Source: an uncultured Phenylobacterium sp. (GTDB lineage: Bacteria > Pseudomonadota > Alphaproteobacteria > Caulobacterales > Caulobacteraceae). Taken from it: a stretch of 6,928 bases of DNA. Both the position numbers and the translations under genes were made by a program. The first letter of the stretch is position 1. Each line of letters opens with the position of its first letter. Below, piece by piece: positions 1 through 4,922 of the stretch. The notes beneath the pieces were generated by a model. That model was not told where the DNA came from. It was given only the letters and a program-made list of their open reading frames with translations, and ran no database searches. The DNA lies in assembly GCA_945952355.1 (NCBI GenBank), contig CAMFIW010000152.1:1-6928 (forward strand). Direction: 5' to 3'.

Positions 1-201
1 GTTGCGACGACCGAGCAGATCATGGCGTGCCACCTGATGACCGGCCAGGCGGACTACATGTTGCGAGTGGTGGCGGCCGATGTCGACGACCTGGAACGCA
101 TCCACGCGACCCGCCTGTCCAAACTGCCGGGCGTGGCGCGGATCAATTCCTCCATCGCCCTGCGCACCGTCGTGCGTCGGACCGGACTGCCGATACGCTA
201 G
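1..201 (+). CDS. Lrp/AsnC-family transcriptional regulator, C-terminal part
   Basis: The frame is open from base 1 and ends at TAG 199-201, giving the last 66 residues of a protein whose start is outside the window. The fragment has the pattern of the RAM (AsnC_trans_reg) ligand-binding domain: a TTEQI...CHLMTGQADYMLRV strand region, then DVDDLERI opening a helix, a LPGV turn, and the ending strand SSIALRTVV followed by TGLPIR. In this family the domain forms dimers and octamers and binds amino acids, while the DNA-binding helix-turn-helix lies in the missing N-terminal half. The target genes cannot be told from this fragment. The next gene in the same direction, feoA, is 261 bases away behind a palindromic element and its own control sites, so the two are probably separate transcription units. 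The family call is firm; a specific Lrp, AsnC or PutR-like identity is not. Confidence 0.9.
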   Translation, partial: VATTEQIMACHLMTGQADYMLRVVAADVDDLERIHATRLSKLPGVARINSSIALRTVVRRTGLPIR

Positions 202-210
202 GGTTCCAAG

Positions 211-335
211 TCCTCCCCCGTCGCGGGAGGCGGATCGCGGCGAAGCCACGAGACGGAGAGGGCCTGCGGGCAGGGCGGAGTGGGCTTCAGCCCCCTCCAC
301 CGCTTCGCGGTCCCCCCCCCCCCAACGGGGGGGAC
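211..335. repeat. long imperfect palindromic intergenic element
   Basis: This stretch between the Lrp-type gene and feoA is built of nested inverted repeats. CCTCCC (212-217) pairs with GGGAGG (225-230). GTCCCCCCC (310-318) can pair with GGGGGGGAC (327-335). GGGCT (282-286) pairs with AGCCC (289-293). On a larger scale, the left arm (about 231-261, GGATCGCG..GAAGC..GGAG.GGG) is an imperfect inverted copy of the right arm (about 291-313, CCCTCCACCGCTTCGCGGTCC). The whole could fold into a multi-arm cruciform or RNA structure. From memory, elements of this CCTCCCCC...GGGGGAGG type recur between genes in Caulobacteraceae genomes, but this was not searched. It begins 9 bases after the Lrp stop, so it may also end that transcript, although there is no T-run. 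Confidence 0.6.
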
Positions 336-358
336 CCAACCCGTTTGACCCCTATCAA

Positions 359-390
359 GGCGAAATCGCCGCACCCATGGCGAAGTCGCC
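359..390. promoter_or_regulatory. tandem GGCGA-N2-TCGCC palindromes upstream of feoAB
   Basis: Two near-identical 12-base palindromes, GGCGAAATCGCC (359-370) and GGCGAAGTCGCC (379-390), lie 8 bases apart, with centres 20 bp (about two helical turns) apart. They differ at a single central base. The centre of the second copy is about 30 bp upstream of the centre of the Fur-like box. The repetition and phasing suggest a paired operator for a dimeric regulator, but the protein is unknown. Chance in GC-rich DNA or a folded non-coding structure are the alternatives. Confidence 0.4.
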
Positions 391-403
391 TCGACGTCAT
401 CCA

Positions 404-412
404 TTCTAAATG
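404..412 (+). promoter_or_regulatory. feoA: possible feoAB promoter -10 element
   Basis: The bases TTCTAAATG include CTAAAT (406-411), which fits the core of the Caulobacter housekeeping -10 consensus GCTANAWC. It overlaps the Fur-like box, as expected for a repressor that blocks RNA polymerase. No convincing -35 element is visible: TCGACG at 391-396 resembles TTGACG but sits too close. The assignment is therefore tentative. Confidence 0.35.
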
Positions 413-427
413 ATAATCACTCGCAAT
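409..427. promoter_or_regulatory. Fur box (predicted iron-responsive operator)
   Basis: The 19 bases AATGATAATCACTCGCAAT match the familiar Fur-box form (core GATAATGATAATCATTATC). The left half TGATAAT is perfect. Within the 7-1-7 form, TGATAAT-N-ATTATCA, 11 of 14 positions agree. It is an AT-rich island in otherwise very GC-rich DNA, ends 35 bases before the feoA start and overlaps a possible -10 element. Fur with bound Fe(II) would repress feoAB here when iron is plentiful. The position directly upstream of a ferrous iron transporter strongly supports the call. Confidence 0.75.
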
Positions 428-451
428 AGGGGCGCGTCTTGGTACTCGCGC

Positions 452-456
452 GAGGA
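452..456 (+). promoter_or_regulatory. feoA: ribosome binding site of feoA
   Basis: GAGGA lies 6 bases before ATG 463. It supports that start over the in-frame TTG at 439, which has no such site, and over the later in-frame ATG at 478. Confidence 0.6.
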
Positions 457-462
457 AACGGA

Positions 463-801
463 ATGAACGACCTGTCCATGGACCGCGCGGCTCTGCTGGA
501 CGCCGGCCCCGCCGAGGCGGTGGTGGTGCGGCTCAGCCAGGCCGAGCTCGGCGCCAAGGGGGTGATCGTCGAGGTGCGCGCCGAGGTGGGCGAGGTCGAC
601 CACGGGGTCGACGCCGCCGAGCTGCAGCGCCGCCTGCTGGAATTCGGATTCGTCGAGGGCGCGCGCGTCGAGGTGATCCACGAGGGCGCCATCGGCCACG
701 ACCCGATCGCCGTGCGCCTGGACGACATGCGCGTCGCGCTCCGCCGCCGCGACGCCGGCGAAGTCCTGGTGCTGCTGGACCGGTCGCCGGACCGTCCATG
801 A
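463..801 (+). CDS. feoA: FeoA, ferrous iron transport accessory protein
   Basis: This encodes a 112-residue cytosolic protein of the FeoA family, a small SH3-like partner thought to bind FeoB and modulate Fe(II) uptake. The family signature is clear in the second half: LQRRLLEFGFVEGARVEVIH, then an acidic GHDPIAVRLDD turn, then ALRRRDAGEVLVLLD, which is the usual closing strand. Typical FeoA proteins have about 75-85 residues. This one is longer, with an N-terminal leader of about 20 residues and an insertion of about 10 residues (around AEVGEVDHGVD) before the LLEFGF motif. ATG 463 was chosen because of the GAGGA site upstream. Its TGA overlaps the feoB start in ATGA, so the two are translationally coupled. 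The predicted Fur box upstream implies induction under iron limitation. Confidence 0.9.
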   Translation: MNDLSMDRAALLDAGPAEAVVVRLSQAELGAKGVIVEVRAEVGEVDHGVDAAELQRRLLEFGFVEGARVEVIHEGAIGHDPIAVRLDDMRVALRRRDAGEVLVLLDRSPDRP

Positions 802-2672
802 GCGAGGCCGCGCTGGGTCCGTCGCGCATCGCGCTGGTGGGCAATCCCAATTCGGGCAAGACCGCCCTGTTCAACGCCCTGACCGGCGCCCGCCAGAAGG
901 TGGCGAACTATGCCGGCGTTACGGTCGAGCGGAAGGAAGGCGTGGTCACCGCCGCCTCCGGGCGGGTGATCCACGTGCTCGACCTGCCGGGCACCTATTC
1001 CCTGCGTGCGCGCAGCCCAGACGAGGCGGTGACGCGCGACGCCGTGCTGGGCCGCCTGCAGGGCGAAGTTCCACCGGACGTGATCGTCTGCGTGGCCGAC
1101 GCCACCAACCTGCGCCTGGTCCTGCGGCTGATCCTGGAGTTGAAGGCCGTCGGCCGCCCGCTGGTGCTTGCGCTCAACATGTACGACATCGCCCAGCGCC
1201 AGGGCCTGAGGATCGACCTCGAAGGGCTGAGCCGCGAGATCGGCGCGCCGGTGGTGACCACCGTGGCCACGCGCAAGCGCGGAATCGACGACCTGGTCGC
1301 CCAGGTGGAGACCAAGCTGGCCGCCGCGGAGTCCGTTGGAGAGAGCGCCTGGCGCGAGTTGGACGCCAGCCAGATCCGCGACGCTCACCGTGGGGCCGAG
1401 CGGGTCGTGGGCGCCGATGTGCGGCGGGCCGGGCGGCCTGGCGCCCTGACCGGCAAGGTCGACGGCGTTCTGCTTCATCCTGTGGGCGGGCTCGCGATCC
1501 TGCTCGGACTGCTGTTCGTGATGTTCCAGGCGGTGTTCACCTGGGCCCAGCCGGTGATGGACCTGATCGACGCCGGCTTCGGTGGGCTGGGCGGACTCGT
1601 CGGCCACTACCTGCCAGACGGCCTGCTGCGCGGCCTGCTGGTCGACGGGGTGATCGCGGGTGTCGGCAGCGTGCTGGTCTTCCTGCCACAGATTCTGATC
1701 CTGTTCCTGTTCATCATCATGCTGGAGGACTCCGGCTACATGGCCCGGGCGGCCTTCTTGATGGACAAGATCATGGGGGGCGCGGGCCTGCACGGTCGGG
1801 CCTTCATCCCTCTGCTTTCCAGCTTCGCCTGCGCAATCCCAGGAATCATGTCGACCCGGGTGATCGATTCCAAGCGCGACCGCCTGACTACAATCCTGGT
1901 GGCGCCTCTGATGACCTGTTCGGCGCGGATTCCCGTCTACACCCTGATCATCGGGGCGGTGATTCCGAACAAGACCCTGCTCGGCTTCGCGAGCCTGCAG
2001 GGCTTGGTGATGTTCGGACTCTATGCGGCGGGCATTCTCTCGGCCCTGGCGGCCTCGTTCGTCATGCGGCGCTTCTTCTGGCGGGGCATGAGCGAGCCGT
2101 TCATGATGGAGCTGCCGACCTACAAGGCGCCCGATCCGGCCAACGTGATCCGCAACCTGCTGCTCCGGGCCCAGATCTTCATCAGCCGCGCGGGCCGCAT
2201 CATCCTGCCGCTGATGGTGGTGGTGTGGTTTGTCTCGAACTTCCCGGCCGCCCCGGCGGGCGCGACAGCGCCGGCCATCGACTTCAGCCTGGCGGGCCTG
2301 ATCGGACACGCCCTGCAGCCGATCTTCGCGCCGATCGGCTTCAACTGGCAGATGACCATCGCGCTGATCCCGGGCCTGGCGGCGCGTGAGGTGGCGGTGG
2401 CGGCCCTCGGCACGGTCTACGCCGTCGGCGGCGCGGACTCGTCACCCACAGCGCTCGCGGCGACCCTGCACCACCAGTGGAGCCTCGCGTCGGGCGTCGC
2501 CTTCCTCGCCTGGTACGTGTTCGCCCCCCAGTGCATGGCCACGCTCGGCGTGGTGAAGCGCGAGACGAACAGCTGGAAATGGCCCGTGGTGATGTTCGCC
2601 TACATGGTGGCGCTGGCCTATGCGGCCGCCCTCATCGTCTACCAAGTCGCGCTCGCCCTGGGCTGGGGTTAA
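798..2672 (+). CDS. feoB: FeoB, G-protein-coupled ferrous iron permease
   Basis: This 624-residue inner-membrane transporter takes up Fe(II). The N-terminal G domain shows all GTPase motifs: G1 GNPNSGKT (15-22), the switch region with G2 Thr42 in YAGVTVERKEG, G3 DLPG (62-65), G4 NMYD (127-130) and a G5-like ATRKRGID (157-164). A short linker (about 165-225) stands where the GDP-dissociation-inhibitor helices lie in the family. The membrane part starts near 229 and holds the two Gate halves: GVGSVLVFLPQILILF...EDSGYMARAAF (288-320), FACAIPGIMSTR with Cys345, and later ALIPGLAAREVAVAALGT. A conserved FAPQC (Cys579) followed by KRETNSWKW precedes the last helix. It is compact next to the roughly 770-residue E. 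coli protein and has no C-terminal FeoC-like tail. ATG 798 overlaps the feoA stop. Confidence 0.97.
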   Translation: MSEAALGPSRIALVGNPNSGKTALFNALTGARQKVANYAGVTVERKEGVVTAASGRVIHVLDLPGTYSLRARSPDEAVTRDAVLGRLQGEVPPDVIVCVADATNLRLVLRLILELKAVGRPLVLALNMYDIAQRQGLRIDLEGLSREIGAPVVTTVATRKRGIDDLVAQVETKLAAAESVGESAWRELDASQIRDAHRGAERVVGADVRRAGRPGALTGKVDGVLLHPVGGLAILLGLLFVMFQAVFTWAQPVMDLIDAGFGGLGGLVGHYLPDGLLRGLLVDGVIAGVGSVLVFLPQILILFLFIIMLEDSGYMARAAFLMDKIMGGAGLHGRAFIPLLSSFACAIPGIMSTRVIDSKRDRLTTILVAPLMTCSARIPVYTLIIGAVIPNKTLLGFASLQGLVMFGLYAAGILSALAASFVMRRFFWRGMSEPFMMELPTYKAPDPANVIRNLLLRAQIFISRAGRIILPLMVVVWFVSNFPAAPAGATAPAIDFSLAGLIGHALQPIFAPIGFNWQMTIALIPGLAAREVAVAALGTVYAVGGADSSPTALAATLHHQWSLASGVAFLAWYVFAPQCMATLGVVKRETNSWKWPVVMFAYMVALAYAAALIVYQVALALGWG

Positions 2673-2687
2673 CACCGGTCTGCGACC

Positions 2688-2702
2688 TTAACGGGCCGTT
2701 CA
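2688..2702 (+). promoter_or_regulatory. near-consensus CtrA-type site (TTAA-N7-TTCA)
   Basis: In the 70-base gap after feoB, TTAA (2688-2691) and TTCA (2699-2702) are separated by exactly 7 bases, matching the CtrA consensus TTAA-N7-TTAA at 7 of 8 positions. Alternatively, TTAACGG (2688-2694) matches 6 of 7 bases of the Caulobacter -35 consensus TTGACGS, with only a weak -10 (GCTTAGCC, 2712-2719) downstream. Either reading would give the following small gene its own promoter. One short motif is weak evidence. Confidence 0.25.
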
Positions 2703-2742
2703 GCGCGGACAGCTTAGCCTTCCGGTCCGGGAGGGCTCCAGA

Positions 2743-3054
2743 ATGGACCAAGACCAGACCCCTGCGCGCCGAAAGCGGCTGAGCAAGCCGGCCCGCGAGC
2801 GCATGGTCGACCGCATCCGCGAGATCCTGATGCACTTCGGCGGCGAAGCCCATCGCCGGGAGGTGATCGCCCACATGGCCAAGGAGAAGGGCGCGGACAG
2901 CCGCCATATCCCCGAGGACCTCGAGGCCACGGTGATCCACTGCTTCGAGGAAGCCTGGCGCGACGAGAACCGGCGCGAGGCCCACGGCCTCATCCTGCGC
3001 TTCGGCGAGGGCTCGCACCGCTGGGGCGTCCGGATGCCGGAGTTGGCGCACTAA
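2743..3054 (+). CDS. small protein of unknown function, winged-helix-like
   Basis: I do not recognise this 103-residue protein. A good site, GGAGG (2730-2734), stands 8 bases before ATG 2743, and the GC-rich codon use matches its neighbours, so the gene looks real. The first 20 residues are very basic (RRKRLSKPARER). Then come a helix (about 20-33, ending FGG), a second helix (37-49, HRREVIAHMAKEK), a third (57-74, PEDLEATVIHCFEEAWRD), and a strand-turn-strand (83-96, LILRFGEGSHRWGV) that reads like a wing. This layout fits a small winged helix-turn-helix protein, perhaps distantly like the N-terminal HTH of Mrr-type proteins. Because it follows feoB, a FeoC-like role is conceivable, but FeoC motifs are not evident and the 70-base gap argues against tight coupling. 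No signal peptide or membrane segment is seen. Function unknown. Confidence 0.75.
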   Translation: MDQDQTPARRKRLSKPARERMVDRIREILMHFGGEAHRREVIAHMAKEKGADSRHIPEDLEATVIHCFEEAWRDENRREAHGLILRFGEGSHRWGVRMPELAH

Positions 3055-3099
3055 GCGGGATCGGGAAGTGTGGGAGCCGGTTGTCCACCCAGATCCCGC
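3055..3099. terminator. possible bidirectional terminator (inverted repeat)
   Basis: GCGGGATC (3055-3062) and GATCCCGC (3092-3099) form a perfect 8-bp inverted repeat with a 29-base loop. It begins at the base after the stop codon of the winged-helix-like gene and ends 17 bases before the 3' end of the convergent marR-type gene. There is no T-run on either side, and the loop is long, so Rho may be needed. The position in a 62-base convergent gap is the main support. Confidence 0.4.
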
Positions 3100-3116
3100 G
3101 CAATCCGAGAAGGCCC

Positions 3117-3620
3117 CTAGGGAACCGTGGGCGCCTCTTCGCCCGCCAGGGCGACCGCCGCGGACTGCAGACGGTTGAGCAGCCGTTTCAGCAGGGCGAC
3201 CTCGCTGGGCGCCAGGCCCGCGATCAGCGCCGCCTCATAGGCCAGCGCCAGGGGTGCGATTTCCGAATAGAGCCGCGAGCCTTCCGCCGACAAGGCCAGC
3301 ACGTGCGAGCGGCCGTCGGCGTGATGGTCGGTGCGCGCCACCAGCCGGCGTTTGGCTAGGCCCTGGGCGGCACGGCTGACCGTGACCTTGTCCATGCCGG
3401 TGCGCGTCACGATCGCCACCTGTGTCAGGCCGCCATCTTCGGCCAGCACGCAGATCAGCCGCCACTGCGGTATGGTCAGGCCGAAACGGTCCTCGTAGGC
3501 ACGGGCGATCAGGCCCGAGACGGCGTTCGACGCCACCGACAGCCGATAGGGCAGATAGGCGTCCAGCTTCAGGGTCGACGGCGGGTGCGTGATTTCCGGA
3601 AGCTGGGACGGTCCGCTCAC
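3117..3620 (-). CDS. MarR-family transcriptional regulator, last gene of the homogentisate operon
   Basis: This encodes 167 residues with the MarR layout: an N-terminal dimerisation helix (about 22-45, YLPYRLSVASNAVSGLIARAY), LTIPQWRLICVLAE (48-61), a helix-turn-helix with recognition helix near MDKVTVSRAAQGLAKR (76-91), and a wing carrying the typical DGR motif (102-104) before LALSAEG. A C-terminal dimer helix pair follows. The start is GTG at 3620, overlapping the fahA stop in GTGA, with AGGAGA 10 bases upstream. No ATG lies near. MarR proteins are dimeric repressors often released by aromatic ligands, so control of the hmgA-fahA operon, possibly by a pathway intermediate, is a reasonable inference. 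As the last gene it would be co-transcribed with its presumed targets, giving feedback. The operator should lie upstream of the operon, outside the window. Confidence 0.9.
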   Translation of the reverse strand: MSGPSQLPEITHPPSTLKLDAYLPYRLSVASNAVSGLIARAYEDRFGLTIPQWRLICVLAEDGGLTQVAIVTRTGMDKVTVSRAAQGLAKRRLVARTDHHADGRSHVLALSAEGSRLYSEIAPLALAYEAALIAGLAPSEVALLKRLLNRLQSAAVALAGEEAPTVP

Positions 3621-4624
3621 GGGGCTTGGATCTCCTGTTCGATGGCGCCGAAGATCGAGTGCCGACGCGCGTCGCGCATTTCAATCCTGACACGATCGCC
3701 GACCTTCAGGAACGGCGTCCTGGGCGCCCCGTGGGCGAGCGTTTCGACCGTGCGCAACTCGGCGAGGCAGGAATAGCCGACGCCGCCCTCGGCGACCGAT
3801 TTCCCTGGACCGCCGTCCGGGCCTCGATTCGAGACCGTGCCGGAGCCGACGATCGTGCCAGCGCAAAGCGACCGCGTCTTGGCCGCATGGGCGACCAGGG
3901 TCCCGAAGTCGAAGGTCATATCGACCTCGCACCGAGCCTCGCCCAGCGGCCTGCCGTTGAGCTCAACCTCCATCGCGCCGGCCAGCTTGCCGTCCTGCCA
4001 GGCGGCGCCCAGCGCGTCCGGTGTCACCGCCACGGGCGAGAAGGCCGAAGCCGGCTTGGACTGGAAGAAGCCGAAGTTCTTGGCGAGCTCGGCAGGAATC
4101 AGGTTGCGCAGCGAGACGTCGTTGGCCAACAGGACCAGGCGGATGGCGGCCAACGCCTCCTCCCGGCTCGCGCCCTGGCGCACGTCGCCGACGATCACCG
4201 CCACCTCGCCCTCGAGGTCGCAGCCCCAGGCCTCGTCGGCCAGCGGGATCGGGTCGCGCGGACCAAGGAACCCGTCGGAGCCGCCCTGGTACATGAGCGG
4301 GTCGGTCCAGAAGCTATCCGGCATCTCGGCGCCGCGGGCTTTCCGCACCAGCTCGACGTGGTTCACGTAGGCCGAGCCGTCGGCCCATTGATAGGCGCGC
4401 GGCAAGGGGCTCGCCACGTCGTGCTCGTGGAACCGTACGCGCGGAATGGAACCGTGCTCCAGGCTCTCGGCCAGGCCCCACAGGTGCGGCGCGCAGCGGT
4501 CCCAGTCGTCGAGCGCCTCCTGCAGCGTGGACGCGATCGGCGCGGCCTCCACGCACCAGGCGAGATCGTTGGACACCACCACCAGACGGCCGTCGCGACC
4601 CCACTTGAGCGATGCGAGCTTCAT
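3617..4624 (-). CDS. fahA: fumarylacetoacetase (FAH family)
   Basis: This 335-residue cytosolic hydrolase splits fumarylacetoacetate into fumarate and acetoacetate, the last step of tyrosine breakdown. The N-terminal small domain (about 1-75) is followed by the FAH barrel. Asp82 and His89 (DGSAYVNH) keep the 7-residue spacing of the metal Asp126 and catalytic His133 of the mammalian enzyme. The metal-binding ExE is Glu138/Glu140 in CDLEGEVAVIVGD, and Asp169 in LLANDVSLRN completes the set. GSGTVSNRG and a VGDRVRIEM strand near the end are also typical. The length fits the shorter bacterial form rather than the roughly 420-residue animal enzyme. ATG 4624 has a GGGAAGGGAA purine run 3-12 bases upstream, inside the 19-base gap after the 92-aa gene. 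Its stop overlaps the GTG of the MarR gene. hmgA in the same operon makes this specific FAH call better than a generic FAH-fold hydrolase. Confidence 0.93.
   Translation of the reverse strand: MKLASLKWGRDGRLVVVSNDLAWCVEAAPIASTLQEALDDWDRCAPHLWGLAESLEHGSIPRVRFHEHDVASPLPRAYQWADGSAYVNHVELVRKARGAEMPDSFWTDPLMYQGGSDGFLGPRDPIPLADEAWGCDLEGEVAVIVGDVRQGASREEALAAIRLVLLANDVSLRNLIPAELAKNFGFFQSKPASAFSPVAVTPDALGAAWQDGKLAGAMEVELNGRPLGEARCEVDMTFDFGTLVAHAAKTRSLCAGTIVGSGTVSNRGPDGGPGKSVAEGGVGYSCLAELRTVETLAHGAPRTPFLKVGDRVRIEMRDARRHSIFGAIEQEIQAP
3631..3636 (-). promoter_or_regulatory. ribosome binding site of the MarR gene
   Basis: AGGAGA on the minus strand lies 10 bases before the GTG at 3620, within the end of fahA. 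It supports a GTG start, since the next in-frame ATG would remove the first helix and part of the DNA-binding domain. Confidence 0.5.
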
Positions 4625-4643
4625 GCGTTCCCTTCCCTGTGGC

Positions 4644-4922
4644 TCAGCGGCCGGCGCGCGTCAGCACGCGGGTCAGCTTGACGCCGTTCTCATAGGCTTC
4701 CGGCTGGTAGACCGTGACCTCGACACAGATGTCCTGGCCGACGTCGTCCTTCCAGAGATAGTTGCGCTCGAACTGGGCCGAACGGCCCGCGGGCGTGAAG
4801 CCCTCATAGGTGTCGCCCCAGGGCGTGACCTTGGAAAGCTCGCGCCAACCGAGGTCGCAGGCGCGCTCCAGCTCTTCCTCGGCGGCTTCGCGCAGATCGC
4901 CTTGGCGGTCGACGCTGACCAT
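4644..4922 (-). CDS. unknown 92-residue protein between hmgA and fahA
   Basis: I do not recognise this protein. Its ATG (4922-4920) shares one base with the hmgA stop (TGATG) and it ends 19 bases before fahA, so it is almost certainly made as part of this operon. It starts with an acidic amphipathic helix (about 5-23, rich in Asp and Glu, DLREAAEEELERACDLG), then WRELSKVTPWGDTYEGFTPAGR, an aromatic stretch FERNYLWKDD (51-60), and a strand DICVEVTVYQPEAYENGV (64-81) ending in a basic tail. Two Cys (22, 66), three Trp (26, 35, 57) and no membrane segment or signal peptide suggest a small folded cytosolic alpha/beta protein. There is no good ribosome site, which fits translational coupling. It lies between hmgA and fahA, flanking the step normally done by maleylacetoacetate isomerase, but it is far too short and unlike a glutathione-transferase-fold MaiA. 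Function unknown. Confidence 0.8.
   Translation of the reverse strand: MVSVDRQGDLREAAEEELERACDLGWRELSKVTPWGDTYEGFTPAGRSAQFERNYLWKDDVGQDICVEVTVYQPEAYENGVKLTRVLTRAGR

Noticed and set aside
211..335. CRISPR array, riboswitch or tRNA in the intergenic region
   Set aside because: There are no regularly spaced direct repeats, no recognisable riboswitch core and no tRNA landmarks. The structure is explained by inverted repeats.
344..349. TTGACC as a -35 promoter element
   Set aside because: No acceptable -10 sequence lies at the right distance downstream; the better -10 candidate is near 406-411, too far away.
27..413. Open frames of 128 and 109 codons crossing the Lrp-gene end and the palindromic element
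   Set aside because: They overlap the better-supported Lrp/AsnC C-terminus in other frames and run through the C-run and palindromes, giving Pro/Arg-rich nonsense.
777..797. Small inverted repeat CGGTC-GCCG-GACCG just before the feoB start
   Set aside because: The stem is only 5 bp and lies within feoA coding sequence in GC-rich DNA, so chance is a sufficient explanation. ATGA overlap already explains coupling.
417..2309. A 630-codon open frame on the minus strand opposite feoA and feoB
   Set aside because: It lies antisense to two genes with complete, unmistakable family motifs. Its translation is low-complexity and rich in His, Gln, Arg and Asp, as expected for a shadow frame in GC-rich DNA.
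3626..4681. A 351-codon open frame on the plus strand opposite fahA
   Set aside because: It is antisense to fahA, whose metal-binding residues are intact. The plus-strand product has no recognisable motif and the usual shadow composition.
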